This document shows, piece by piece, positions 44,179-55,892 of a stretch of DNA of 64,000 bases; position 1 is the first letter of the stretch, and every line of letters starts with the position of its first letter. A model generated the notes under the pieces. That model was not told the origin of the DNA and did no database searches. It saw only the letters and a program-made list of their open reading frames with translations. The DNA is from Lutimaribacter saemankumensis (GTDB lineage Bacteria; Pseudomonadota; Alphaproteobacteria; Rhodobacterales; Rhodobacteraceae). The stretch is taken from positions 1 to 64,000 of the forward strand of contig NZ_FNEB01000005.1 in the NCBI RefSeq assembly GCF_900100005.1, in the 5' to 3' direction. Position numbers and translations under genes: made by a program.

Positions 44179-45456
44179 TCACACGGGAACCTGTGCGCCC
44201 GGTGCAATCGTCGGCGGCGCGGCGTTCAGCGCCTCGATGGCGAACCCTGCCGCCTTCTTGTAGCCAGCCATGAATTCGGCGCGCTCGGCCTCGGGGAATA
44301 CATCGTCGATGTCGTCGAATTCGCCGCCGCAGCGGTCGTCGACGATATTCAGCATACCGAACGGGCCTGCGCCGCGATTGCGCAGGATCAGTTCCGATAC
44401 CGGGCCGCAAAGCCGCGCGTCATAGGCCGCGAGTGCCTGGGCATTTACCCCGTGTGCCACCAGCTCGGACCCGATCACGCGGGCATCGATGATGGCCTGG
44501 CTCGCACCGTTCGAACCGGTCGGATACATCACATGCGCCGCGTCGCCCATCAACGCCACGCGCCCGTCGACCCATGTCGGCACCGGCTCGCGGTCGATCA
44601 TGGGGTATTCATACACTTCGGCCGCGCCACGGATCAGGGCAGGCACGTCCAGCCAGTCGAAATTCCAGCCTTCGAAATGGTGCACGAAATCTTCGGCGCT
44701 GACCTTCTTGTTCCAGTCGCCTTCCCAGCCCGCGGAATTGTCGAATGTCTGTTCCGCGATCCAGTTGATGGTGGCCATGCCATCGGCATCCGTGTGCGAG
44801 ATCGGATAGATCACCATGCGGTGCTTGTGCGTACCAAGCCCGACAAAGGACGATCCTGTTCGGATCGGTTTCGCCCGCGTCACGCCGCGCCACAGGATCG
44901 CACCGCCCCACTGGATCGGCGGCTGGTCGGGATGCATCTGCGCCCGGATCGCCGAATGCAGCCCGTCCGCCCCGATCAGAAGTGTCCCGGTGGCGTGGCT
45001 TTCGCGGCCTTCGGCATCGGCCAGAACCGCCGTCACGCCATCGGCGCCTTGTTCGTAGCCCGTTACACGGAGTCCCATTTGCACCGCATCCGGCCCCAGG
45101 CGTTCTACAACCTTGCCATAAAGCAGCATCTGCAACTGGCCACGGTGCACGGCATATTGCGGCCAGTTGTAACCTGCCAAAAGGCCACGCGGTTCGGCGT
45201 AGATGTCATTTCCATTGCGCCCGACCAGCGCCCATTCGCGCGCAGGCACACCGACGCGGTCAAGTTCGTCAGCGGTGAACCCCATGTCGAACAGCTCGCG
45301 CACGGCGTTCGGCTGGAGGTTGATCCCCACCCCCAGCGGCCGCAGTTCCGGCACGGACTCGTAAACCGTACAGCGAACGCCGACCTGGTGCAGCGTCAGC
45401 GCGAGCGAAAGACCGGCAATGCCGCCGCCGGCAATGAGAATGTGGGGGTTCGTCAT
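44179..45456 (-). CDS. FAD-dependent aromatic-type monooxygenase
   Basis: Protein of 425 residues, class A flavoprotein monooxygenase. FAD Rossmann motif GGGIAGLSLAL at the N-terminus, the central DG-type region (LLIGADGLHSAIRA) and the GD motif GRVALMGDAAHVM. The sequence resembles the PhzS-like flavin-dependent oxidoreductases, but no phenazine genes are near, so the substrate is unknown. The ATG at 45456 (MTNPHILIAG) is better supported than the upstream GTG. It is a single gene between usp and fnrL. Confidence 0.83.
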   Translation of the reverse strand: MTNPHILIAGGGIAGLSLALTLHQVGVRCTVYESVPELRPLGVGINLQPNAVRELFDMGFTADELDRVGVPAREWALVGRNGNDIYAEPRGLLAGYNWPQYAVHRGQLQMLLYGKVVERLGPDAVQMGLRVTGYEQGADGVTAVLADAEGRESHATGTLLIGADGLHSAIRAQMHPDQPPIQWGGAILWRGVTRAKPIRTGSSFVGLGTHKHRMVIYPISHTDADGMATINWIAEQTFDNSAGWEGDWNKKVSAEDFVHHFEGWNFDWLDVPALIRGAAEVYEYPMIDREPVPTWVDGRVALMGDAAHVMYPTGSNGASQAIIDARVIGSELVAHGVNAQALAAYDARLCGPVSELILRNRGAGPFGMLNIVDDRCGGEFDDIDDVFPEAERAEFMAGYKKAAGFAIEALNAAPPTIAPGAQVPV

Positions 45457-45526
45457 GTCCTGAGCCTTCACCTGTTTGCCAGGTGTTTATCAAGTATAAC
45501 GATTTGCGCAAATACGCTGTGCGACG

Positions 45527-46273
45527 TCAGGACAGCATCCCGCCGTCGCTGTCGTCGCCGGCCTCGTCCAGAAGGCGGCTGAAGTCGGGCACCGTCACAT
45601 GACGCTTGCCTTCGAGTTCGATGACGCCGTCACGCTTGAGCGCCGAAATCTGGCGGCTGACGGTTTCCAGCGTCAGCCCGAGATAGTCGGCCATCGCCTC
45701 ACGCGTGAGGGGCAGGTCGAAAACCAGCGAGTTCTGCTGCGTCTGCAGGTTCAGCGTCGCATCGCGGCGGGCGATGATCGACAGCAGGCTGGCGATCTTT
45801 TCCCGCGCCGTCTTGCGGCCCAGAACCAGCATCCATTCGCGCGCGGCATCCAGTTCGTCCAGCGTCATTTCCAACAGGCGGTGGGCGATATGCGGCGTGT
45901 CGGCCATCAGCTCTTCGAACGGTTTCTTGCGGAAACAGCACATCACCATGTCTGTCGTTGCCACGACATCATAGGGCGATCCATCTCGGCCCGGACGGCC
46001 CACGAAATCGCTGGGCAGCAAAAGACCCACCATCTGTGTGCGGCCGTCTTCCATCGTCTGGGTCAGCGTGGCGATTCCCGACACGACCGAGCCCACGAAA
46101 TCCATCCGGTCACCCGACCAGATTATCGTCTGGCCGGCCTGGAAGTTGCGGTAATACTTGATTTCTTCCAGCCGCTCGAGCTCGTCCGCCTCACAGCGCG
46201 CGCATACAGCCCTATGGCGAATAGGGCAGTCGCCACAGTCGTGTGCAACCGTTTTTATGTCTTCATTCAGCAT
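45527..46273 (-). CDS. fnrL: Oxygen-sensing transcription factor FnrL
   Basis: Protein of 248 residues, Crp/Fnr family. An N-terminal Cys cluster (Cys13, 16, 24, 27; HDCGDCPIRHRAVCARC) with Cys112/113 supplies ligands for an oxygen-labile [4Fe-4S] cluster. A cyclic-nucleotide-binding fold precedes a winged helix-turn-helix (190-215) with LETVSR, in which Glu203, Ser206 and Arg207 are the residues that recognise TTGAT half-sites. It should activate ccoN, ccoG, hemN, usp and the DUF302 gene when anaerobic. An FNR box at 46290 lies just upstream of its own start, suggesting autoregulation. Confidence 0.95.
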   Translation of the reverse strand: MLNEDIKTVAHDCGDCPIRHRAVCARCEADELERLEEIKYYRNFQAGQTIIWSGDRMDFVGSVVSGIATLTQTMEDGRTQMVGLLLPSDFVGRPGRDGSPYDVVATTDMVMCCFRKKPFEELMADTPHIAHRLLEMTLDELDAAREWMLVLGRKTAREKIASLLSIIARRDATLNLQTQQNSLVFDLPLTREAMADYLGLTLETVSRQISALKRDGVIELEGKRHVTVPDFSRLLDEAGDDSDGGMLS

Positions 46274-46289
46274 GTATGCGTTCGCGCGC

Positions 46290-46303
46290 TTGATCTGGGT
46301 CAA
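46290..46303. promoter_or_regulatory. FNR/FnrL box between fnrL and hemN
   Basis: TTGATCTGGGTCAA, a near-perfect palindrome, 17 bases from the fnrL start and about 44 (centre) bases upstream of hemN. Autorepression of fnrL and activation of hemN are both possible. Confidence 0.85.
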
Positions 46304-46339
46304 TGATGACCCGTGTGTCCTGCTGTACAGGCTAGGCTT

Positions 46340-47695
46340 ATGGCCACGAAAACGCAACTTGCAAAACTGGGACTGTTTGACGCGAAGGTGCCGCGGTACA
46401 CGAGCTATCCGACCGCGCCGCATTTTTCGCCAGCCATCGGACCCACCGATTTTGCCAACTGGATCAGCGCGATTTCGCCCGGATCCCGTATCTCGCTTTA
46501 TGTACATGTACCGTTTTGCCGCCGTTTGTGCTGGTTCTGCGCCTGTCGCACCCAGGGCACCCAAAGCGACGAGCCCGTCCGTGCATACCTGGAAACCCTC
46601 AAAGCCGAACTTGCGATGCTTGGCGCCGCACTGCCGCGGGGCGTCACGCTGTCGCGCCTGCACTGGGGAGGCGGCACGCCCACTCTCTTGAAGCCCGAGA
46701 TGATGCAGGAACTGGCCGAATCGATTTTCGCGGTCGCGCCCCTGTCGGACGAAGCCGAGTTCTCGGTCGAAATCGACCCGAACGAAATCGACGCCACGCG
46801 GTTGGATGTGCTGGCCGCTGCCGGCATGAACCGGGCATCCATCGGCGTTCAGGATTTCGATGACGAGATCCAGAACATCATCGGACGTATCCAGGGCTAC
46901 GAAGTGACCCGCAAGGCCGTCGACATGATCCGCGAGCGCGGTGTGCAAAGCCTGAATGCGGACATCCTTTTCGGCTTGCCGCATCAGTCCAAGGCGCGGA
47001 TCACCGAAACCGTCCAGAAACTGCTGTCTTTCAACCCGGGTCGCGTGGCGCTTTACGGGTATGCGCATGTGCCCTGGATGGCCAAGCGCCAGCAACTGAT
47101 CCCTTCGGATGCGCTGCCGACGCCGCAGGAACGGCTGGATCTATTCGAAACCGCGCGGCGGCTGTTCATGTGGGACGGGTATGACGAGATCGGCATCGAC
47201 CACTTCGCCCGCCCCGAGGACGGATTGTCGCGTGCGCTGCGCGCAGGCAAGCTGCGTCGAAATTTCCAGGGCTACACCGACGATCCGGCCGATGTGCTGA
47301 TCGGGGTTGGTGCCTCGTCGATTTCGCGGTTCCCCCAAGGTTACGCACAGAACGCGCCCGCGACCTCGGCCTATACCGCGGCCATACGCGACGGGCGGTT
47401 CTCCGTCGCGCGCGGACATGCGTTCAAGGGCGAAGACCTGTTGCGGTCGCGGATGATCGAGGCACTGATGTGCGATTTCCGCATCGACGCGGATGAGATC
47501 ACCGGCAGCTTCGGCATTCCGAAAGCCGAGTTGATGGCCCGGCTTCAAGCCGTGGCGGCAGAGTTCGACGGGCTGATCAAAGTGACCGATGCGGGGCTCG
47601 ATATCCCGGTCGACGCCCGTCCGCTGACCCGCATGATCGCACGTGCCTTTGACGCCTACGACCTGAGCAAGGCCGGCCACAGCTCGGCCATCTAG
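46340..47695 (+). CDS. hemN: Oxygen-independent coproporphyrinogen III dehydrogenase
   Basis: Protein of 451 residues, radical-SAM enzyme. The cluster motif CRRLCWFCAC (CxxxCxxC) is intact, followed by HWGGGTPTLL. It decarboxylates coproporphyrinogen III without oxygen, replacing HemF (also in this window). The ATG at 46340 gives MATKTQLAKLGLFDAKVPRYTSYPTAP, typical of HemN; the ribosome site is weak. The FNR box about 44 bases upstream points to induction at low oxygen. Confidence 0.96.
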   Translation: MATKTQLAKLGLFDAKVPRYTSYPTAPHFSPAIGPTDFANWISAISPGSRISLYVHVPFCRRLCWFCACRTQGTQSDEPVRAYLETLKAELAMLGAALPRGVTLSRLHWGGGTPTLLKPEMMQELAESIFAVAPLSDEAEFSVEIDPNEIDATRLDVLAAAGMNRASIGVQDFDDEIQNIIGRIQGYEVTRKAVDMIRERGVQSLNADILFGLPHQSKARITETVQKLLSFNPGRVALYGYAHVPWMAKRQQLIPSDALPTPQERLDLFETARRLFMWDGYDEIGIDHFARPEDGLSRALRAGKLRRNFQGYTDDPADVLIGVGASSISRFPQGYAQNAPATSAYTAAIRDGRFSVARGHAFKGEDLLRSRMIEALMCDFRIDADEITGSFGIPKAELMARLQAVAAEFDGLIKVTDAGLDIPVDARPLTRMIARAFDAYDLSKAGHSSAI

Positions 47696-47704
47696 GCCGG
47701 GCCG

Positions 47705-48601
47705 GTGCGCATCGGCACTTTCAACATCCAGAACCTGCGCCTGCGTGGCGCGGTTCTGGATGGCGCGCATGATCGCGACACACCAGACACCCCGGATTCC
47801 TGGGCCGACAGGATAGACCGCCGGCTTGGGGCGCAGGTGATCGCAGCACTGAATGCCGACATTCTTGCCCTGCAGGAGGTGTTCGACCAGGCCACTCTGG
47901 ACCATTTCCACGACACCTACATGCTGCCGGCCGGTGTGCCCCCCTACCCGCACCGCATCTGCATGCCCGGCAATGACGGGCGCGGGCAGGATGTCGCGCT
48001 GCTCAGCCGGGTGGCACCGCTTGCAGTATCCAGCCATATCGACCTGCGCCCGGCGGATCTGGGCCTGGCGCCACCGCCCGGAGTGCATCCCGACACGCCG
48101 ATATTCAGACGCGACTGCCTCGAGGTCGAGTTCGAGGCGATCACGCTGTTCATCTGCCATTTCAAGGCACCCTATCCCGATCCCGTCGCAGCCTGGCCCG
48201 TGCGCCGGCAAGAGGCACTGGCCGTCCGCCACCTGGTCGAGGCACGGGGCCGCGACATGTGGCTGATCCTGGGCGATCTGAACGACCCCGCGCACCCTGC
48301 GGGCGATCCGGCCACGGCACCGATCCTGCCGCCCTTTTCCGTCGACCTGTTGGCGCGCCTGCCACAAGGCGCGCGCTGGTCGGCGCATGACCCGTGGGAC
48401 GACATTTACTGGCGCTCGGACGGGATGCTGGCCAGCCCTGCACTGGCGCGGGCCTGCCCCGACGCGATCCCCGACCTGCACCGCGAGGGCTTGTCGCTCG
48501 AGGCGGGACGCAATGCCGGTCTTCACCTGCCCGAAGTCGGCCACCATCGTCCACATGCCAGCGACCATGCCGCATTGGTGATCGACCTGCCGCTGGCTTG
48601 A
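47705..48601 (+). CDS. Endonuclease/exonuclease/phosphatase family protein
   Basis: Protein of 298 residues starting at a GTG at 47705, nine bases after the hemN stop. EEP-fold motifs are visible: GTFNIQNL (Asn7), LALQEV (Glu58), GDLND and the C-terminal SDHAALV. Members cleave phosphodiesters in nucleic acids or phospholipids; no signal peptide or target is evident. It is probably cotranscribed with hemN, though the functional link is unclear. Confidence 0.82.
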   Translation: MRIGTFNIQNLRLRGAVLDGAHDRDTPDTPDSWADRIDRRLGAQVIAALNADILALQEVFDQATLDHFHDTYMLPAGVPPYPHRICMPGNDGRGQDVALLSRVAPLAVSSHIDLRPADLGLAPPPGVHPDTPIFRRDCLEVEFEAITLFICHFKAPYPDPVAAWPVRRQEALAVRHLVEARGRDMWLILGDLNDPAHPAGDPATAPILPPFSVDLLARLPQGARWSAHDPWDDIYWRSDGMLASPALARACPDAIPDLHREGLSLEAGRNAGLHLPEVGHHRPHASDHAALVIDLPLA

Positions 48602-48631
48602 CAGGATGGCCGCAGAACAGGACCATCGGGC

Positions 48632-49312
48632 ATGCTCCACCGTCTTTGCCTTGTTCTGTTACTGACGCTCGCGCCGCAGGCGGGCCAGGCAGGGGACATA
48701 ACCCATATCTGCGCGACAGGCGATACGGTGACAGCCCCAGACTCCGCGTTGGTCGAACGCGCCTGCGCGGCGCTGGCCACGGCACTGCCCAGGCTGGCCC
48801 AATGCCATCTGCCCAGACCGGAACCTTTGAGTATCCTCGTGACTGACGCGATCCTCGGCGACCACCCCGATTGCATGGGGCTGTTCGACTGCAAGGCAAA
48901 CCTGATCCAGGTTCTTCCGCCCAGCGCGCTGGAACAGATCTTTCGCGCGGATTCACCCTATCTTCGCATCTCGTCCACGCTGTTGTTCGAAAGCCTGATC
49001 GTGCACGAGGTGACTCATGCCCTGGTCTACCAGGCGATGGGGCCCGACAGCGGCCCCCGCGCGCAGAACGAATTCATGGCCTACGCCATGCAATACGATT
49101 TCCTGCCCGATGCCGCACGGGAAAAGCTGCTCGAGGGGCGCGCAAACGGTGGCACGGTCACGCTTGAATCGATCAACGGGCTGATCCTGGCCATGGCGCC
49201 CGATGCCTTTGCCGCGCGGGTATGGTTCTATTTTTCCCGGCCCGAAAACGGCTGCGACCTGTTCGGCAAACTGATCCGGCGCGAGATGGTGTTCGACGGC
49301 GTCCACCCCTGA
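48632..49312 (+). CDS. Exported HEVTH zinc-metallopeptidase-like protein
   Basis: Protein of 226 residues with a Sec signal peptide (MLHRLCLVLLLTLAPQAGQA). A metallopeptidase-like zinc motif HEVTH (His125, Glu126, His129) is followed by NEFMAYAM, where Glu147 could be the third ligand, the arrangement of gluzincin-type proteases. Cys residues (CHLPR, DCMGLFDCK, NGCDLFG) suggest disulfides. The family is not one I can name. It follows the EEP gene by 30 bases in the same direction. Confidence 0.7.
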   Translation: MLHRLCLVLLLTLAPQAGQAGDITHICATGDTVTAPDSALVERACAALATALPRLAQCHLPRPEPLSILVTDAILGDHPDCMGLFDCKANLIQVLPPSALEQIFRADSPYLRISSTLLFESLIVHEVTHALVYQAMGPDSGPRAQNEFMAYAMQYDFLPDAAREKLLEGRANGGTVTLESINGLILAMAPDAFAARVWFYFSRPENGCDLFGKLIRREMVFDGVHP

Positions 49313-49321
49313 CCGAGCCGG

Positions 49322-50907
<1,586 letters not shown>

Positions 50908-50911
<4 letters not shown>

Positions 50912-52014
50912 TGAAACGTCTTTCTGGGGTCGAACGCGTCACGCACCCCTTCGAAGATGAAGACCAGAAGCGACAGCATGATCGCGAAGGTGAAGAAGGC
51001 GGTGAAGGCCAGCCAGGGCGCATCCAGGTTCTGCTTGGCCTGAAGCGTCAGTTCCCCCAGCGACGGCGCCGAGGACGGCAGGCCGAAGCCCAGGAAATCG
51101 AGACTGGCCAGCAGCCCGATCGTTCCCGTGACGATAAAGGGAAGCATGGTCAGCGTCGCGACCATCGCGTTGGGCAGCATGTGGCGGAACATGATCGTCC
51201 AATTGCTGACGCCCAACGCCTTGGCCGCGCGGACGTATTCCAGGTTCCGCGCGCGCAGGAACTCGGCCCGCACCACGCCCACAAGCGCCGTCCAGCCGAA
51301 CAGTACCGTTATGAAGACAAGCAACCAGAACCCCCGCCCGAGTATCGCGAACAGGATGATGATCACGTAAAGCTGCGGCATCGCGGTCCAGATTTCGATC
51401 ACACGCTGGAATATCAGGTCCAGCCACCCACCGAAAAAGCCCTGCAACGCCCCCGCGATGATGCCGATGATACTGGCCAGCGTGGTGACGATAAGCGTGA
51501 ACAGGATCGACAGCCGGAAGCCATAGATTACCCGCGCCAGCACGTCGCGCTTGGTGTCGTCGGTCCCCAGCAGGTTCTGGTCGTTGGGCGGCAGCGGCGC
51601 GGCGCCGGGCCGGTCCACCGTCGTGTCGTAGGAATAGGGCAGTGGCGGCCAGAGCGCCCAGCCCTTGGCGATCTCCGAGCCGTCGATCACGCCGTCCTGC
51701 GCATCCTCAATCAGGTCTTCGGGCTCGTCGAAACAGGCGTCGGTTCCGCCGGTTTCGATCAGGCATTGCACCACCGGATCGCGGTAATCCGCCTCGGTCT
51801 GGAAATCGCCACCAAACGCGGTTTCCGGGTAGAACCGGAAGATCGGCGTGTAATATTCGCCCCGGTACTGCACCAGGATCGGTTTGTCGTTGGCGATGAA
51901 TTCGGCGAACAGCGACAGGCCGAACAGAACCGAGAACACGATCAGCGACCAGAAGGCCCGCCTGTTGCGTCGAAAGTTGCGCCAGCGCCGCTGGTTGAGG
52001 GGGGAAAGCGCCAT
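50908..52014 (-). CDS. yejE: Peptide ABC permease YejE
   Basis: Protein of 368 residues: an N-terminal helix (about 18-40), a long periplasmic segment (about 42-150, with Cys pairs in VQCLIETGGTDACF) and five further helices with the permease loop ARNLEYVRAAKALGV. Starts directly after yejB (TAA then ATG). Confidence 0.93.
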
Positions 52015-53103
52015 TTACCCCTCTCTCTTTTCGAAATCGATGCGCGGATCGACCAGCACATACATCAGGTCCGACAGGATGCCGACCAGCAGGCCGATCA
52101 GGCCAAAGATGAACAGCGTGCCGAACACGATCGGGTAGTCGCGCTGCAACGCGGCCTCGAACCCCAGAAGACCAAGGCCGTTCAGCGAAAACAGCTTTTC
52201 GATGATGATCGAACCGGTGAAGAAGATGCTGATGAACGCCGCCGGAAAGCCCGCGATCACGATCAGCATGGCGTTGCGGAAAACATGGCCATAAAGCACT
52301 TGCCGCTCGCTCAAGCCCTTGGCGCGGGCTGTGATCACGTATTGCTTTTTTATCTCGTCCAGAAAGCTGTTCTTGGTCAGCAGCGTCAGCGTGGCAAAGG
52401 CGGAAATCGTCGAAGCGACGACCGGCAAGGTGATGTGCCAGAAATAATCGCCCACCTTTTCCCACCAGGTCAGCGTGTCCCAAACCGCCTGTTCGCTCGT
52501 CAGCCCCCGGAACGGAAATATCTGCAGATACGATCCGCCCGCGAACAGGACCAGCAGCAGGATCGCGAACAGGAAACCGGGGATCGCGTAGGCCACGATC
52601 ACCACCGTCGATGTCCAGCTATCGAAACGCGATCCATCCTGCACGGCCTTTCGGATGCCCATCGGGATCGAGATCAGATAGGCCAGCAAGGTCGACCACA
52701 ACCCCAGCGAAATCGATACCGGCATCGCCTGGATGATCAGGTCGGTGACTTCCTGTTTCTTGAACCAGCTTTCCCCGAAATCCAGCCGCGCATAGTTCCA
52801 CATCATGTTCAGGAACCGTTCCAGCGGCGGCTTGTCAAAGCCGAATTCTTGTTCAAGCTGGGCGATGAATTCAGGCGGCAGGCCGCGCGCGCCGATATAT
52901 TCCTCGTTGTCGGGCACATCCATGCCGGCGTCATTGCCGCTACCGGCAAAGCCCGCGGTCACGTCGCCCTGCCCCTGCATCTGGGCGATCACCTGTTCGA
53001 CCGGTCCGCCCGGCACGAACTGCGTGAGGACGAAATTGATGATCATGATCCCCAACAGCGTCGGGATGATCAGCAACAATCGCCGAAGGATATAGGCGCC
53101 CAT
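52015..53103 (-). CDS. yejB: Peptide ABC permease YejB
   Basis: Protein of 362 residues, six helices, with the N-terminal [21 protein letters not shown] of DppB-type permeases and the YejB-specific periplasmic insert (about 42-100, [19 protein letters not shown]). [15 protein letters not shown] is the ATPase-contact loop. Confidence 0.94.
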   Translation of the reverse strand: MGAYILRRLLLIIPTLLGIMIINFVLTQFVPGGPVEQVIAQMQGQGDVTAGFAGSGNDAGMDVPDNEEYIGARGLPPEFIAQLEQEFGFDKPPLERFLNMMWNYARLDFGESWFKKQEVTDLIIQAMPVSISLGLWSTLLAYLISIPMGIRKAVQDGSRFDSWTSTVVIVAYAIPGFLFAILLLVLFAGGSYLQIFPFRGLTSEQAVWDTLTWWEKVGDYFWHITLPVVASTISAFATLTLLTKNSFLDEIKKQYVITARAKGLSERQVLYGHVFRNAMLIVIAGFPAAFISIFFTGSIIIEKLFSLNGLGLLGFEAALQRDYPIVFGTLFIFGLIGLLVGILSDLMYVLVDPRIDFEKREG

Positions 53104-53122
53104 CTGCCGGTATTCCCCCCGC

Positions 53123-55069
53123 TTATCTCAGCGCGCCTTCGGCCCTGAGCTTTTCGGCTTTCTCCGCGTCATACCACCAGAAATCCAAAAGGCCCACGGA
53201 ATAGGTCGGCAGCTCTTCGGGGTGATCGTACTGGTCCCAATAAGCGATCCAGACGCTGGGATTGTACCAGACCGGGATCATGAACCGTTCCCAGCGCAAC
53301 GCACGGTCCAGCGCGCGCAATGCGACATCACGCTCTTCCACGGTTTCGCTCAGCAGGGAAATGTCGATGATCCGGTCGACCATCGGACTGGCAAGGCCCG
53401 CGGGGTTGAACAGGCTGAACGCCGCCTCCTTGGAGCCATACATCTGGTGCAGCCCGGTCCCGGTATCCAGGAACGCGCGGTACTGGTCGAAAATCAGGTC
53501 GAAATCGCGGTCGCGTTCCCGTAGCGTGTATTGCGACGGATCGACCTTTTCCACCGATGCGTCGATGCCCATTTTCTGCAGGTTTTGCACAAAGGTTTCG
53601 ACCACCGATTCCAGCGTGGGAGAACCCGCCGTGTTCAGCAGGAAATCGATCTTCATCACCCGGCCCTGCGCGTTGCGGCGAATGCCGTCATCGCCCACGG
53701 TCCAGCCGGCCTCGTCCAGCAGCTTCATCGCGCGGCGCAGATTGCGGCGGTCGGTCAGCCGCTCTTCGGACGAGCTGTGCGCCATGACGGCCGGTTCGGT
53801 CAGCATCTCGGGCGGCACGATGTCGCCCAGCGATTTCAGCAGTTCCAGCTCGGCGCCTTCGGGCACGCCCTGCGCCTCGAGAGGGGAACCCTGGGTAAAG
53901 GAATGGCGCTGCTCGAACAGGCCGTATTGCAGCGACGCGTTCGTCCACTCGAAGTTATAGGCCAGCGAAACCGCCTCGCGCACGCGGCGGTCCTGGAACT
54001 TTTCCCGCCCGAGGTTGAAGATGATGCCGGTCGGCGCGGGTGGTGTGCCGTCAGGCAGGTCTTCCATCTTGACCCAACCTTTCTGCACCGCCGGGAAATC
54101 GTACCCGGTGGCCCAGAGGCGCGAGTTGCCTTCGGGACGCACGGTGAATTCGCCGGCCTTGAAGGCCTCGAACGCGGCGGTGTCGTCCCCGAAATATTCC
54201 ACGCGGATACGGTCGAAATTATGCCGGCCCTTGTTGATCGGCAGGTCTTTGCCCCAGTAATCGGGATTGCGCTTGTAGACGATGCGCCGGTTCACCTCGA
54301 CCTCTTCGACCATGTAGGGGCCCGATCCCGGCGCCGCTTCGAGCCTGGGTTCATCCAGCCGCGCGCCCGTCTTTTCGAACCAGTGCTTGGGCCAGACCGG
54401 AACGCTGCCCACCTGGTCGATCAGCGACCGGCGGGAAATGTCCTTGGCAAAGGTGAACTTGACCGTGTGGTCGTCCAGCGCTTCGGCGGTCAGAACGCGC
54501 ACCTTCACCGCCTGCGCATAGGATGGCAGGCCCTGTTCCAGCAGCAGGTTGTGCGAAAACACCACGTCATGCGCCGTCACCGGCACCCCGTCCGAAAACC
54601 GCGCTTCGGGCCGCATGTGGAAAATCACCCATTCCTTGGATTCGGGGTATTCCAGGCTCTCGGCCAGCAATCCGTACATTTCGCCATAGACATCCGCAGG
54701 CGCACCGGCACCGCTTGTCGGTTCTTCCCCCAGAAGGCTTTCGTACATCATCCACGAATACCGCCCCGCGCGCCCCTTTCGGCTGTAGGGGTTCATCGAA
54801 TCGAACGTCCCCATCGCCGCAAGCGAGATTTCCCCGCCCTTCGGCGCGTCCGGGTTCACGTAATCGAAATGCGGGTAATCCTCGGGGTAGGTGAGATTGC
54901 CGAAGTAGGAATATCCGTGGCTGCGGATCATGGCATCGCCATCCTGATCCTGTGCCAGCGCCGGGATGGCCAGCGCGACAACGCCCAGCAACATCCACGT
55001 CAGAAAGGCAGCGATCCGGGCCGTCTGTCGCGGGCGCGCAACGGCGCTGGTGCGGGGGGCGGGTGTCAT
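53123..55069 (-). CDS. yejA: Periplasmic peptide-binding protein YejA
   Basis: Protein of 648 residues, long SBP_bac_5-family binding protein. A Sec signal (hydrophobic core about 22-38, ending PALAQ) precedes [20 protein letters not shown], a YejA-typical start. Two ATGs compete (55075, 55069); the second is six bases after AGGAGG, while the first overlaps that site. It is the first gene of yejABEF. Confidence 0.94.
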   Translation of the reverse strand: MTPAPRTSAVARPRQTARIAAFLTWMLLGVVALAIPALAQDQDGDAMIRSHGYSYFGNLTYPEDYPHFDYVNPDAPKGGEISLAAMGTFDSMNPYSRKGRAGRYSWMMYESLLGEEPTSGAGAPADVYGEMYGLLAESLEYPESKEWVIFHMRPEARFSDGVPVTAHDVVFSHNLLLEQGLPSYAQAVKVRVLTAEALDDHTVKFTFAKDISRRSLIDQVGSVPVWPKHWFEKTGARLDEPRLEAAPGSGPYMVEEVEVNRRIVYKRNPDYWGKDLPINKGRHNFDRIRVEYFGDDTAAFEAFKAGEFTVRPEGNSRLWATGYDFPAVQKGWVKMEDLPDGTPPAPTGIIFNLGREKFQDRRVREAVSLAYNFEWTNASLQYGLFEQRHSFTQGSPLEAQGVPEGAELELLKSLGDIVPPEMLTEPAVMAHSSSEERLTDRRNLRRAMKLLDEAGWTVGDDGIRRNAQGRVMKIDFLLNTAGSPTLESVVETFVQNLQKMGIDASVEKVDPSQYTLRERDRDFDLIFDQYRAFLDTGTGLHQMYGSKEAAFSLFNPAGLASPMVDRIIDISLLSETVEERDVALRALDRALRWERFMIPVWYNPSVWIAYWDQYDHPEELPTYSVGLLDFWWYDAEKAEKLRAEGALR

Positions 55070-55193
55070 GCTCATCCTCCTGTCGCGTTCCGGTTCGGGA
55101 TACGTCTGATATCAGTGATCTAAGCTAATGGCGCGCCTTGGCCACATTCAAGGTAAGATTGCGTGAACACGCGTGATTTCCGGTCATACAACG

Positions 55194-55224
55194 AAAAAGG
55201 CCGCCACCTTTCCAGGTGACGGCC
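55194..55224 (-). terminator. Terminator after the cytochrome c gene
   Basis: GGCCGCCACCT (55199-55209) pairs with AGGTGACGGCC (55214-55224) with one mismatch; A's at 55194-55198 become a T run on the minus strand. Confidence 0.75.
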
Positions 55225-55249
55225 CGAACCGGTCATAAAGTGTATGTGT

Positions 55250-55777
55250 TCACTGGCCGATGGTCGCGAGATAGGCGATCACGTCGGCACGATCCTCGGG
55301 CTTCTTGAGGCCGGCAAAGGACATCGTCGTGCCAGGCGCCCATCCCTTGGGGTTTTCCAGGAAGGCAAACAAGGTTTCCGGGGTCCACGCCTCGGCGCCC
55401 TGCTCTTCGAGAGCGCCCGAATATCCATAACCCTCGGCCGAGTCGATCGGACGCCCGACCACGCCATACAGGTACGGCCCGGTCGCGTTCTCGCCCTTTT
55501 CAAGCTTGTGGCACGCCTTGCACTTGTTGAAGACGCGTGCGCCTGCACCGGGATCACCAGCCGCCAGAACTGCGGCGACATCCATTTCCTCTGCGGGTTC
55601 TTCGGCCGCGTCATCGCCGCCTTCGACCTCGATCACGTAACCGGCGGTGTGTTCTTCGCCGCCGTGACCGCCGCCCATATGATAGAGCGTTTCGGCCCCC
55701 CATTTGCCCAGAAGAAAGATCAGAAGAGCGCCGCACAGCGCGCCACCGGCTTTCGTGATCGTCATCGTGTCAAACAT
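55250..55777 (-). CDS. Membrane-anchored cytochrome c (cy type)
   Basis: Protein of 175 residues: an uncleaved N-terminal anchor (about 8-30), a His/Gly/acidic linker, and a class I cytochrome c domain with CKACH (86-90) and a Met ligand in GTTMSFAG. This is the layout of cytochrome cy (CycM-like), an electron carrier from the bc1 complex to terminal oxidases such as the cbb3 enzyme in this window. Divergent from pheA. Confidence 0.88.
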   Translation of the reverse strand: MFDTMTITKAGGALCGALLIFLLGKWGAETLYHMGGGHGGEEHTAGYVIEVEGGDDAAEEPAEEMDVAAVLAAGDPGAGARVFNKCKACHKLEKGENATGPYLYGVVGRPIDSAEGYGYSGALEEQGAEAWTPETLFAFLENPKGWAPGTTMSFAGLKKPEDRADVIAYLATIGQ

Positions 55778-55892
55778 GGTTCGCCCGTCCGTTTCATATC
55801 CGTCGCGGGCTATCTATTGCTTCCCCTTCGCGGTGGCAAGGTATAGTTAGCGCGACGAAACGCCCGACTTGGGCATTTTTGATGGAATACCC

